A DNA stretch of 41,867 bases from positions 1 through 41,867 of the forward strand of contig NZ_CAMLJP010000046.1 in NCBI RefSeq assembly GCF_946480385.1, given 5' to 3'. Shown piece after piece: positions 1 through 7,382 of the stretch. Source of the DNA: an uncultured Azospirillum sp. (GTDB taxonomy: Bacteria; Pseudomonadota; Alphaproteobacteria; Azospirillales; Azospirillaceae). Below the pieces are notes generated by a model. It was not told the origin of the DNA and searched no databases. It saw only the letters and a program-made list of their open reading frames with translations. The first letter of the stretch is position 1. Every line of letters begins with the position of its first letter. The translations under genes were made by a program, and so were the position numbers.

Positions 1-108
1 GGGGTGGGCTGGCTCCAGCCGCCCACATCCTTGCTGTCCATGTTCATCGGTCGATGTCCTCGCTGCCGCGCATCGGTGCTGGCCCGTCGGCGGGTTTCGC
101 TGCCGCCA

Positions 109-123
109 TGTAGCTTTACTACA
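109..123. promoter_or_regulatory. Candidate operator, TGTAG-N5-CTACA dyad, copy 1
   Basis: The sequence reads TGTAG, then CTTTA, then CTACA. The arms are perfect inverted repeats and the symmetry extends one more base on each side (A at 108, T at 124), making a 17-bp dyad. The arms are AT-rich against a very GC-rich background. The same 5-5-5 layout recurs at 275-289. The binding protein is unknown. Confidence 0.45.
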
Positions 124-274
124 TACTCCCGCCGGGACGGCGCTGGCAAGCGCACCGCCTGGGCCATTCGGTCGCAGGGGAGGGGGGCATATCCACGAGG
201 CTGGCACAAGGAAACGGCGGATTTTCAAGGAAGTTCCAAGAGGCGCCGCAGCGCTCTTGCACCGGCTGCGCTTC

Positions 275-289
275 TGTAGTGTTGCTACA
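275..289. promoter_or_regulatory. Candidate operator, TGTAG-N5-CTACA dyad, copy 2
   Basis: The sequence reads TGTAG, then TGTTG, then CTACA. The arms are identical to the copy at 109-123, with a different spacer. The centres are 166 bp apart. It abuts the 3' end of the minus-strand diguanylate cyclase gene. A five-base stem this close to a stop codon could form a weak RNA hairpin, but recurrence of the same arms upstream favours a protein-binding site. Confidence 0.45.
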
Positions 290-1957
290 TCATGCCGGAC
301 AGGCGTTCGGGCGGGCGTCGCAGACGACGAAGCGGCCCCGGCCGGCATGCTTGGCCCGGTAGAGCGCATCGTCGGCGGCCTTCAGCAGGTCCTGCGCATC
401 GTCCGCATCCTGCGGGAACAGCGCGATGCCGATGCTGGCGCCCACCGACAGCGTCTGCCGGCCGAGCGTGATCTCCGCCGACAGCGCATGGATCAGCTTG
501 TCGGCGATGCGCTCCACGTCGGCGACGGACCCGGCGCCCTCCAGCAGGACGGTGAACTCGTCGCCGCCGATCCGCGCCACGAGGTCGGAGGCGCGCAGGC
601 ATCCGGTCAGCCGTTCCGCCGTCACCCGCAGCACCTGATCGCCGGCATCATGGCCGAGCCGGTCGTTCACCGGCTTGAAACCGTCCAGATCAATGAAGAG
701 CAGGGCGAGCGGCTGGCCGATGCTCCGTGCATGGGCAAGCGCCCCGTCGGTGCGGGCGAAGAACAGCCGGCGGTTGGGCAGGCCGGTCAGCGGATCGTGG
801 TTGGCGAGATGGTCCTTTTCCGCCTCGCTGCGCCGAAGCATCTCCTCCATCTGGCGGCGGTCGGTGATGTCGCGGGAGATGCCGACGACACCCAGGATGG
901 TGCCCTGCGGATCGCGGCAGGCGGTCTTGACGGTCTCCATCAGGCGCCGCCGGCCGTCGGGGTAGACGAACCACTCTTCGCCGCGCGTCATTCCCTCCCG
1001 CATGGTGCGCAGGTCGGCCTCACGGCGACGCTCGGCCGTTTCGGCATCGACCATGTCGACGTCGCGCAACGGGCGGTCCGCATCCGGCTTCCAGCCGACA
1101 TAGTCGAGGCCAGCAAGGTTGTAGTTCAGATAGGTGCCGTCGCGATCCTTGAAGAAGACGATGTCCGGCATCGAATCGATCAGGCTTTGCAGGACGGCGC
1201 GCTCGTGGTGCAAGGCCTCCAGCGTGGCGCGGTGGTCGGTCACGTCCTCCATCAGCCACACTTCCCCGCCCTGGGTGAGATAGGCGAAGAAGCGGATCCA
1301 GCGCCGGGTGCCGTCCTTGCTGGTGACCTGCAACTCTGTCAGCACCGAGGCTTCGGCCAGCCGTGCCGCGTCGTAGCGCTGGCGGACCTCATGGTCACGG
1401 CCCGGGTAGGCGACCGCGAACCATGCGTCCATCGACGGAAGATCCTCCTGCCGGTAGCCGGTCAGCCGTTCCGCCGCGCGGTTGATGAAGATCCGCTCGC
1501 CCTCGACATAGGCGGCGGCCATCGGCAGATGCTCCACCATCCGCGACAATTGCATGTCCGGTGACGGTGGCGCGGCGTTGGCGGGAAGCGGCCTGCCATG
1601 GACGAGCATCGCCAAGCGCCCGTCCGTCAGGTGAAGCCCGCTGCAATCGCAGGACAGGACGGTCTGCGTGCCACCGGCCGCGACCGTCCAGCACTCGCCG
1701 ATCCGCTCGCCGGCCGACAGACGCCGGGCATACTCGGACAGCCGCTGCCGGACCGCATCGGGAAGGCCGCCGCTCGCCGCGAGGTCCCGGGCAGACCGGG
1801 CGTCCCAAAGCGCGCAGGCCGCCGCATTCGCCCACAGGGTACGGCCCGTCTGCAGATCGACCAGCCAGACCGGATCGGCGATCAGGTCAAATGCCGATAG
1901 ATCATTCGTAGACCAACAATGATCGGACGTTTGGCTGGTGCAGGCTGCGACGCCCAT
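290..1957 (-). CDS. Diguanylate cyclase with N-terminal PAS domains
   Basis: Probable cytosolic enzyme making cyclic di-GMP from two GTP. The 555-residue protein has three PAS-like segments (about 24-130, 139-250 and 260-375; the last holds the typical MPDIVFFKDRDGTYL signature) followed by a GGDEF domain (about 380-545). The active-site motif is intact (GGDEF at about 464-468). An RxxD inhibitory site (RASD) lies exactly five residues upstream, so product feedback inhibition is expected. No transmembrane segment or signal peptide is visible, so the input is probably a cytosolic ligand or redox signal sensed by PAS. The ATG at 1957 has no obvious ribosome binding site, so the true start could differ slightly. 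It lies downstream of and co-directional with the GntR regulator gene, with a 207-bp gap, and is probably transcribed separately. Nothing in the sequence ties it functionally to malonate use. Confidence 0.9.
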   Translation of the reverse strand: MGVAACTSQTSDHCWSTNDLSAFDLIADPVWLVDLQTGRTLWANAAACALWDARSARDLAASGGLPDAVRQRLSEYARRLSAGERIGECWTVAAGGTQTVLSCDCSGLHLTDGRLAMLVHGRPLPANAAPPSPDMQLSRMVEHLPMAAAYVEGERIFINRAAERLTGYRQEDLPSMDAWFAVAYPGRDHEVRQRYDAARLAEASVLTELQVTSKDGTRRWIRFFAYLTQGGEVWLMEDVTDHRATLEALHHERAVLQSLIDSMPDIVFFKDRDGTYLNYNLAGLDYVGWKPDADRPLRDVDMVDAETAERRREADLRTMREGMTRGEEWFVYPDGRRRLMETVKTACRDPQGTILGVVGISRDITDRRQMEEMLRRSEAEKDHLANHDPLTGLPNRRLFFARTDGALAHARSIGQPLALLFIDLDGFKPVNDRLGHDAGDQVLRVTAERLTGCLRASDLVARIGGDEFTVLLEGAGSVADVERIADKLIHALSAEITLGRQTLSVGASIGIALFPQDADDAQDLLKAADDALYRAKHAGRGRFVVCDARPNACPA

Positions 1958-2164
1958 GTTGGCAAAAGCCCAAGGTGAGACCTTTGAGCATTTTATGGGA
2001 CAGAAACGTTAAATTCATACGAACGCAACATTGTGGGGCGACCCGGATTGCGCCGGGAAAAGAGGAGCGTGAGCCGGCGCGTCAGCAATATTTACTCGCG
2101 ATGACCGATGGAATATTTCCGCTCCGCGCTCGGCCAGCCGGTCGCCCGGTCATGTCAGGTTCAG

Positions 2165-2869
2165 TCAGGTCAGGTCCAGTTCCTGGATGTAGCGGGTCAG
2201 TGCGCAGCTGGCGTTCAGCATGTGGGCGCGCATGCAGCGGGCCGCCTCCTCCCCGTCGCCGCGGGCCATGGCGGCAAGAATCTCGCCATGTTCGGCGTGG
2301 GAGGTCGCCAGCCGGTTGCCGTGACGCAGCTGGGTGCGGCGGAAGGCGGCGAGGCGGGCGCGGATGCCGACCGCCTGTTCGGCCATGAACTGGTTGTGGG
2401 TGGCGTAATAGATCGCCTCGTGGAAGCGGCGGTTGAAGTCGTCATAGGCGCCGAGATCGCCGCCCGCGACCATCTCCGCCGCCGATTCATGCATGGTCTG
2501 CAGCCGGCTGCGCTCCACCGGGGTGATGCGGTAGGTGGCGAGGCGGACGCACATCGCCTCCATCTCCGCCGTCATTTCGAACATGTCCATGATGCGCTCG
2601 GCCGTCATGGTGGCGACGACCACGCCGCGGCGCGGCCGGACCTCCACCATCCCGGTGGTGGCGAGCTGGCGTAGCGCTTCGCGAACGGGCGTGCGGGAGG
2701 CGCCGAACCGCTGGCCGATCTGCTGTTCGTCGAGCGGGGTGCCCGGCTTCAGCCGGCCGGTCGCGATCTCGTCGGCCAGCGCCACCCGGATCTGGTCCGA
2801 CAGCAGGCCCTTCTCCTCGGCGACGAGGTCGGTCTCGGACGCGGGGAACTGGGGGTCGAACTGGTCCAA
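2165..2869 (-). CDS. mdcY: GntR-family (FCD) regulator, probable malonate-operon repressor
   Basis: DNA-binding regulator of 234 residues. An N-terminal winged helix-turn-helix (about 20-85) holds the GntR signature GASRTPVREALRQL, and an FCD ligand-binding domain follows (about 95-225). The gene lies downstream of madL-madM on the same strand, with a 77-bp gap after madM, and the mdc operon points away on the other strand. GntR-type MdcY/MatR proteins control malonate genes in Acinetobacter and Rhizobium, so malonate-responsive control of madLM and mdc is the natural reading. Its probable operators are the GTATAC-centred sites at 4295-4300 and 4355-4362. The start is TTG: no in-frame ATG lies near, and a GGAG about ten bases upstream supports it. 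The ligand and direction of control are inferred. Confidence 0.82.
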   Translation of the reverse strand: MDQFDPQFPASETDLVAEEKGLLSDQIRVALADEIATGRLKPGTPLDEQQIGQRFGASRTPVREALRQLATTGMVEVRPRRGVVVATMTAERIMDMFEMTAEMEAMCVRLATYRITPVERSRLQTMHESAAEMVAGGDLGAYDDFNRRFHEAIYYATHNQFMAEQAVGIRARLAAFRRTQLRHGNRLATSHAEHGEILAAMARGDGEEAARCMRAHMLNASCALTRYIQELDLT

Positions 2870-2946
2870 GGCTGGAACTCCGGAGCGGCATCGCCAGGGG
2901 GCAGGATAGACAGGCTTTGCCGCCGGTGGAAGAGGATGGGTCCGTC

Positions 2947-3714
2947 TCAGCCGCCCATCAGGGCGCGGGTGGCGATGAACAGGACCGACGGACCCATCAG
3001 GCAGCCGAGACCGGTGTAGAAGGTCGCGGTCATCGCGCCGTAGGGGACCAGCTTCGGATCGGTGGCGGCCAGCCCGCCGGCCACGCCGCTGGTGGTGCCC
3101 ATCAGCCCGCCGAAGACCATGGCGCTGCGCGGGTTGTCCAGACCGATATAGGGCGCCATGAAGGGGGTGGAGATCATCACCAGCACCGACTTCACCAGCC
3201 CGGCGGCGATGCTGAGCGCCATCACGTCGGAACTCGCCCCCAGCGCCGCACCGGTCACCGGGCCGACGATGTAGGTGACGGCGCCGGCCCCGATGGTGGT
3301 CATGGCAACCGGGTCGGAATAGCCGAAGGCCAGCGCCACCGCGGCGCCGACGACGAAGGACAGCAGCACGCCGGTGAACAGCGACACCACGCCGCTCAGC
3401 CCCGCCTTGCGGATCTCGCCGAAGCTGACGCCGAAGGCGGTGGAGACGATGGCGAAGTCGCGCAGCATCGCCCCGCCCATGAAGCCGATGCCGGACAGCA
3501 GCTTGATGTCGGCCAGCCCCTTGTGCCCGCCGCTGGAGACGCCGCCGGCATAGGCGAGCGCCAACCCGATCATGATGGCGATGGCGGAGCCGTGCAGCCG
3601 CCCGTTGGTCAGGAGGCGCGACAGCCAGTAGGACACCCAGATGGTGGCGCCGACGACGGCGAAGGCGGTCAGCAGGCCGTTCTTGACGAGAACATCGGTC
3701 AGGACGTCGAACAT
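2947..3714 (-). CDS. madM: Malonate transporter subunit MadM
   Basis: Large membrane subunit of the two-component MadLM malonate carrier, believed to import malonate with a cation (Na+ in Malonomonas). The 255-residue protein is strongly hydrophobic throughout, with about eight membrane-spanning stretches and glycine-rich loops such as GGLMGTTSGVAGGLAATDP. It directly follows madL and is translationally coupled to it. A GTG at 3721-3723 overlaps the madL stop, but the ribosome binding site GGAGA is too close to it and sits about ten bases before the ATG at 3712-3714, so I chose the ATG. MadM is expected to act only together with MadL. The identification rests on family resemblance plus the adjacent malonate decarboxylase operon. 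Confidence 0.9.
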   Translation of the reverse strand: MFDVLTDVLVKNGLLTAFAVVGATIWVSYWLSRLLTNGRLHGSAIAIMIGLALAYAGGVSSGGHKGLADIKLLSGIGFMGGAMLRDFAIVSTAFGVSFGEIRKAGLSGVVSLFTGVLLSFVVGAAVALAFGYSDPVAMTTIGAGAVTYIVGPVTGAALGASSDVMALSIAAGLVKSVLVMISTPFMAPYIGLDNPRSAMVFGGLMGTTSGVAGGLAATDPKLVPYGAMTATFYTGLGCLMGPSVLFIATRALMGG

Positions 3715-3719
3715 GGCGG

Positions 3720-4154
3720 TCACTCTCCGCTCTTCAGGGGCACCGCGCAGGCGGCATCGACTTGGCTAAGGTCGCTGCGCCGGCCATCGCGCCCGTCGGC
3801 GGGCTGGCCGATGCGGGCGATCACCGGGACCAGCGCGAAGCTGAGCACCACCGCCAGAACCCCGGCGATCAGCGCGGCCGGCCCACCCTTCACCGCCGCG
3901 ACCACGTCCTGCTGCGCGGCCATGGCGACGACGATGGGGATGTACATCGCGCTCCAGAACAGGATGCCTTGTTCGGCCAGCGCGTTCATGCGCAGCGTCC
4001 GCTTCAGATGGTCGGAAAACAGGATCAGCAGCAGCATGGCGATGCCGACGCCGCCGACATTCGCCTTCACCCCGATCAGGATGCCCAGCAGATCGCCGAC
4101 CACCAGCCCCGCAAGCATGCAGGCCGACAGCAGGGCGACACCATAGACGACCAT
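3720..4154 (-). CDS. madL: Malonate transporter subunit MadL
   Basis: Small membrane subunit of the MadLM malonate carrier. The 144-residue protein carries about four hydrophobic segments, begins MVVYGVALLSACMLAGLVVGD, and has the conserved GVKANVGGVGIAMLLL stretch. It is the first gene of the minus-strand unit madL-madM, with the GntR gene behind. A clear ribosome binding site (AAAGGAGAAGG) lies before the ATG at 4154. The probable promoter is TTGCGG-N17-TATACC on the minus strand (4322-4294), whose -10 box overlaps a GTATAC palindrome, so repression by the neighbouring GntR protein is likely. The C-terminus is charged and somewhat longer than the core family. Confidence 0.9.
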   Translation of the reverse strand: MVVYGVALLSACMLAGLVVGDLLGILIGVKANVGGVGIAMLLLILFSDHLKRTLRMNALAEQGILFWSAMYIPIVVAMAAQQDVVAAVKGGPAALIAGVLAVVLSFALVPVIARIGQPADGRDGRRSDLSQVDAACAVPLKSGE

Positions 4155-4293
4155 GGTCCTTCTCCTTTCCGTTGCTCAAGCCCGCGGATGGGGGCGTGGT
4201 GACGTGTTGCCGAGAGCGTGGCAGCCGGCGCCCGGCCGCGGCTTTCGCGTTCGGGCACGGATTGCTCTACTTAAAGATTGTTTGTGTCGCCAC

Positions 4294-4322
4294 GGTATAC
4301 GTCATTCCGATCTTCTCCGCAA
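4294..4322 (-). promoter_or_regulatory. Probable madL promoter (sigma-70 type)
   Basis: Read on the minus strand, TTGCGG (4322-4317) and TATACC (4299-4294) are separated by exactly 17 bases. The -10 element overlaps the GTATAC palindrome at 4295-4300, so a repressor bound there would block RNA polymerase. The start site would fall near 4287, leaving a leader of about 130 bases before madL. Confidence 0.5.
4295..4300. promoter_or_regulatory. Candidate MdcY operator 1 (GTATAC core)
   Basis: The core is GTATAC in the context CGGTATACGT. FCD-type GntR regulators usually bind short palindromes of the TNGTATACNA kind. From memory, the Acinetobacter MdcY site is ATTGTATACAAT. The flanks here match less well than at site 2, so this may be the weaker site; it overlaps the madL -10 box. 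Confidence 0.5.
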
Positions 4323-4354
4323 CGCGTATTCCGCACCGGCTATTTTTTTCCTGC

Positions 4355-4362
4355 TGTATACA
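4355..4362. promoter_or_regulatory. Candidate MdcY operator 2 (TGTATACA)
   Basis: TGTATACA is a perfect eight-base palindrome in the context GCTGTATACAAAAT, close to the recalled MdcY consensus ATTGTATACAAT. It lies immediately upstream of the candidate mdcA -35 element at 4366, a suitable place for control of the mdc operon. Confidence 0.6.
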
Positions 4363-4434
4363 AAATTGGCCTTCACGGGCTGGTTTGGATACGGCAAGCT
4401 GGCGCTCACATCGCAAGCGAGAGGGAGGGACAGC

Positions 4435-4512
4435 ATGTCCGCACAGGTCAACCGTCAGCCTGTCGGGCGCGGAGTGTGCGCGCCGACGGCCCGCCGGCAT
4501 CGCGGGGGCTGA
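4435..4512 (+). CDS. Possible 25-residue leader peptide upstream of mdcA
   Basis: A small frame of 25 codons starts at the ATG at 4435, preceded by GAGGGAGGGACAGC, a much better ribosome binding site than the one before mdcA. It ends with TGA at 4510-4512, five bases before the mdcA ATG at 4518, which would let terminating ribosomes re-initiate on mdcA. The peptide is rich in arginine, glycine and proline and resembles no family I know. Alternatively the ATG is an incidental start in the mRNA leader. The strong Shine-Dalgarno and tight spacing are seen; translation is inferred. Confidence 0.35.
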   Translation: MSAQVNRQPVGRGVCAPTARRHRGG

Positions 4513-4517
4513 CCGCC

Positions 4518-6161
4518 ATGCGCGATTGGAATCTGCAGGGCCGCAACCGCGACGCCCGGCTGGCCCGCGCCGCCGGTTTGACCGAGGGCAAGCGCGTCGC
4601 CACCGCGAACGCCCGTGCGCTGCTGGAAGCGGTGCTGGAGCCGGGCGACCGCGTCTGCCTGGAGGGCAACAACCAGAAGCAGGCCGATTTCCTGGCCCGC
4701 ACCCTGGCCTCGGTCGATCCGGCGCGGGTGAACGGCCTGCACATGGTGCAGTCGGTTCTGGCCCTGCCGGAGCATCTGGACGTGTTCGAGCGCGGCATCG
4801 CCTCGAAGCTCGACTTCTCCTTCTCCGGCCCGCAGGGCGCGCGGCTGGCGCGCATGGTGGCGGACGGGCGGATCGCCATCGGCGCCATCCACACCTATCT
4901 GGAGCTGTTCGGCCGCTATTTCGTCGATCTGACGCCCAGGGTCAGCCTCGTCGCCGCCCAGGCCGCCGATGCCGACGGCAACCTCTACACCGGCCCCAAC
5001 ACCGAGGACACGCCGGTCATCGTCGAGGCGACCGCCTTCAAGCGCGGCATCGTCATCGCCCAGGTGAACGAGCTGGTGGACAGCGTGCCGCGCGTCGATA
5101 TCCCCGGCGGCTGGGTCGATTTCGTCATCCAGAGCCCGACGCCACATTACATCGAGCCGCTGTTCACCCGCGATCCAGCGCAGATCTCGGAAATCCAGGT
5201 GCTGATGGCGATGATGGCCATCAAGGGCATCTATGCCGAATACGGCGTGCAGCGGCTGAACCACGGCATCGGCTTCGACACCGCGGCCATCGAGCTGCTG
5301 CTGCCGACCTACGCGGAGTCCCTTGGGCTGAAGGGGAAGATCTGCCGCCACTGGGCGCTGAACCCGCACCCGGCGCTGATCCCCGCCATCGAGGCCGGCT
5401 TTGTCGAGAGCGTCCATTCCTTCGGCTCGGAGCTGGGGATGGAGGCCTACATCCAGGCGCGGCCGGACGTGTTCTTCACCGGGGCGGACGGCAGCATGCG
5501 CTCCAACCGTGCGCTGTGTCAGGCGGCCGGCCATTACGCCTGCGACCTGTTCATCGGATCGACCCTGCAGATCGACCTCGCCGGCAACAGCTCGACCGCC
5601 ACGCTGGGGCGGATCGCCGGCTTTGGCGGCGCGCCCAACATGGGGGCCGACGCCCGCGGACGCCGCCATGCCAGCCCGGCCTGGCTGAAGGCCGGACGGG
5701 AATCGCGGGAGGGCAGCGGGCAGATGCCGCGCGGCCAGAAGCTGGTCGTCCAGATGGTGGAGACCTTCCGCGAGCACATGCAGCCGGCCTTCGTCGACCG
5801 GCTCGACGCCTGGGAACTGGCGGAAAGCGCCGGGATGGAGCTGCCGCCGGTGATGATCTATGGCGACGACGTGACCCACATCCTGACGGAGGAGGGCATC
5901 GCCAACCTGCTGCTCTGCCGCAACGTGGAGGAGCGGGAACAGGCGATCCGCGGCGTCGCCGGCTACACCCCGGTCGGGCGCGGACGGGACCGCCGCATGG
6001 TGGAGAATCTCCGCGACCGCGGCGTCATCCGCCGGGCGGAGGATCTGGGCATCGACAAGCGGATGGCGACCCGCGACCTGCTGGCCGCACGGTCGGTCAA
6101 GGACCTCGTGCGTGCATCGGGCGGCCTGTACGACCCGCCCAAGCGCTTCCGCAACTGGTGA
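4518..6161 (+). CDS. mdcA: Malonate decarboxylase alpha subunit (acetyl-S-ACP:malonate ACP transferase)
   Basis: First enzyme subunit of the biotin-independent malonate decarboxylase. It exchanges the acetyl group on the acyl carrier subunit MdcC for malonate, releasing acetate. The product has 547 residues, the usual length for MdcA, and begins MRDWNLQGRNRDARLARAA. Family-typical stretches include PNTEDTPVIVEA, HGIGFDTAAIELLLPTYAE, and GFGGAPNMGADARGRRH near residue 375. The open frame continues upstream to 4278, but that part reads as control-region sequence. The ATG at 4518 matches the family N-terminus and has a GGGGGC eight bases before it. It heads mdcACDEGBH, with mdcC starting ten bases after its stop. 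Confidence 0.96.
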   Translation: MRDWNLQGRNRDARLARAAGLTEGKRVATANARALLEAVLEPGDRVCLEGNNQKQADFLARTLASVDPARVNGLHMVQSVLALPEHLDVFERGIASKLDFSFSGPQGARLARMVADGRIAIGAIHTYLELFGRYFVDLTPRVSLVAAQAADADGNLYTGPNTEDTPVIVEATAFKRGIVIAQVNELVDSVPRVDIPGGWVDFVIQSPTPHYIEPLFTRDPAQISEIQVLMAMMAIKGIYAEYGVQRLNHGIGFDTAAIELLLPTYAESLGLKGKICRHWALNPHPALIPAIEAGFVESVHSFGSELGMEAYIQARPDVFFTGADGSMRSNRALCQAAGHYACDLFIGSTLQIDLAGNSSTATLGRIAGFGGAPNMGADARGRRHASPAWLKAGRESREGSGQMPRGQKLVVQMVETFREHMQPAFVDRLDAWELAESAGMELPPVMIYGDDVTHILTEEGIANLLLCRNVEEREQAIRGVAGYTPVGRGRDRRMVENLRDRGVIRRAEDLGIDKRMATRDLLAARSVKDLVRASGGLYDPPKRFRNW

Positions 6162-6171
6162 GCCGAAACCC

Positions 6172-6507
6172 ATGGAAACCCTGACTTACGATTATCGCGG
6201 CGGCCGGCCGGTGGCCTCTCCGCCGCCGTCCGTCCTGGTGGGCGTCGTCGGCTCCGGCAATCTGGAAGTGCTGGTGGAACCGGCGGCGCTCGGCGGCCTT
6301 TGCCGGGTCGAGGTGCAGACCGCGGCGGTCGGCTTCGGCGCGACATGGCAGGCGGTGCTGGACGACGTCTTCGCCCGCCATCCGCTGGCCGACGTCCGCA
6401 TCTCCATCAACGATGTCGGCGCCACCCCGGCCGTGGTCGGCCTGCGGCTGGACCAGGCGCTGGATGCCTTCGCCGGAGGGACGCAACCCGGAGGATCGCA
6501 GCCATGA
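6172..6507 (+). CDS. mdcC: Malonate decarboxylase acyl carrier protein (delta subunit)
   Basis: Acyl carrier subunit bearing the phosphoribosyl-dephospho-CoA group on which malonyl and acetyl thioesters are carried. It has 111 residues. The GSGNLEVLVEP stretch near residue 27 holds the conserved serine (Ser28 here; Ser25 in Klebsiella, from memory) that receives the cofactor from MdcG. The start at 6172 (METLTYDYRG) is chosen over an upstream frame start at 6112, which would run back into mdcA. The TGA stop overlaps the mdcD ATG in an ATGA motif, indicating translational coupling. The C-terminal dozen residues (AGGTQPGGSQP) look like an unstructured extension. Confidence 0.95.
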   Translation: METLTYDYRGGRPVASPPPSVLVGVVGSGNLEVLVEPAALGGLCRVEVQTAAVGFGATWQAVLDDVFARHPLADVRISINDVGATPAVVGLRLDQALDAFAGGTQPGGSQP

Positions 6508-7379
6508 GCAGCTATTACGAGGACAGCGCCCGTGGCCGGCTGGACGGGCTGCTCGACCCCGGCAGCTTTCGCGAGATCCTGCCGCCGACCGAACGCATGG
6601 TCAGCCCGCATTTGCGCCAGCTCGACACCCCCGCCGCCTTCGACGACGGCATCGTGGTGGGGGAGGGGCGGCTGGCGGGCCGCCGCGTGCTGGTGGCTGC
6701 GCAGGAAGGCGGCTTCATGGGCGGCGCGGTGGGTGAGGTGCATGGCGCCAAGCTGACCGGCCTGCTGGAGCGCGCGCTCGACAGCCGTCCCGACGGCGTG
6801 CTGCTGCTGGTGGAATCCGGCGGGGTGCGGCTGCACGAGGCCAATGCCGGGCTGATCGCGGTGTCGGAGGTGATGCGCGCGGTGCTCGCCGTGCGCGCCG
6901 CCGGCATTCCGGTGATCGTGCTGGACGGCGGCACCTTCGGCTGCTTCGGCGGCATGGGCATCGTCTCGCGCCTGTGCGACGCGGTGGTGATGAGCGAGGA
7001 AGGGCGGCTCGGCCTGTCCGGCCCCGAGGTGATCGAGACCACCATGGGGGTGGAGGAATTCGATAGCCGCGACCGCGCCCTGGTCTGGCGCACCGTCGGC
7101 GGCAAGCACCGCTATCTGCTGGGCGAGGCGGCCGGTCTGGTCGAGGACGACGTCGCTGCCTTCCGTGCCGCGGCATTGGCGTTGCTGGACGGCAAGCCGG
7201 ACCTGTCGCTGGCGGCGCTGGAAGCCGAGCATGCGGCGCTCGGCAGCCGGCTGGAGCGGTTCGGCGATTGCCGCGACGCGCTCGACATCTGGGAAAAGCT
7301 GGGGGTGGAGGAGCCGGAAAAGCTGCCGATCCTCGACACCGCGAGCTTCCTCGCCACCGTCCGCGACCGGAGGGCCTGA
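6504..7379 (+). CDS. mdcD: Malonate decarboxylase beta subunit
   Basis: With MdcE it forms the decarboxylase that converts malonyl-S-ACP to acetyl-S-ACP and CO2. The 291-residue protein has the crotonase/carboxyltransferase fold. Visible family features are the ESGGVRLHEANAG motif (about 111-123), the GTFGCFGGMGI oxyanion-hole region (about 149-159) and SGPEVIETTMGVEEFDSRD. The start is the ATG at 6504, which shares bases with the mdcC stop (ATGA). mdcE begins three bases after its own stop. An upstream in-frame extension to 6300 overlaps mdcC and is not real. Confidence 0.96.
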   Translation: MSSYYEDSARGRLDGLLDPGSFREILPPTERMVSPHLRQLDTPAAFDDGIVVGEGRLAGRRVLVAAQEGGFMGGAVGEVHGAKLTGLLERALDSRPDGVLLLVESGGVRLHEANAGLIAVSEVMRAVLAVRAAGIPVIVLDGGTFGCFGGMGIVSRLCDAVVMSEEGRLGLSGPEVIETTMGVEEFDSRDRALVWRTVGGKHRYLLGEAAGLVEDDVAAFRAAALALLDGKPDLSLAALEAEHAALGSRLERFGDCRDALDIWEKLGVEEPEKLPILDTASFLATVRDRRA

Positions 7380-7382
7380 ACC

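Larger units (their letters stand above)
1..289. other. Left-edge intergenic stretch with two copies of a dyad
   Basis: I find no convincing gene here. A short plus-strand open frame (4-279) has no recognisable protein and looks like chance coding in GC-rich DNA. What stands out is one 15-bp inverted repeat, TGTAG-N5-CTACA, present twice (109-123 and 275-289). The second copy ends one base before the stop codon of the diguanylate cyclase gene, which ends at 290. The stretch probably carries control sites for a gene to the left of the window. Confidence 0.5.
4155..4434. promoter_or_regulatory. Divergent control region between madL and mdcA
   Basis: This region has no full-length gene and is noticeably more AT-rich than its flanks (about 4265-4390). 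It contains two GTATAC palindromes 61 bp apart (centre to centre), a good minus-strand promoter for madL, and a weaker plus-strand promoter candidate, TTGGCC (4366-4371), 17 bases, ATACGG (4389-4394), placed just downstream of the second palindrome. The layout fits one regulator controlling both the transporter and the decarboxylase operon. Confidence 0.7.

Noticed and set aside
109..289. Firm assignment of the TGTAG-N5-CTACA dyads to HexR
   Set aside because: Only a resemblance to a recalled consensus; no HexR gene or central carbon gene is visible in the window.
2155..2175. Short TCAGGT repeats at the end of the GntR gene
   Set aside because: Three hexamer copies with irregular spacing across a stop codon; too short to distinguish from chance.
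2917..4146. Plus-strand open frame of 409 codons over madL-madM
   Set aside because: Rich in His, Gly, Gln and Asp with no family match; madL and madM on the other strand are clear.
2165..4154. Diguanylate cyclase at 290-1957 as part of the malonate transporter operon
   Set aside because: It is co-directional, but a 207-base gap separates it from the regulator gene and no functional tie is visible.
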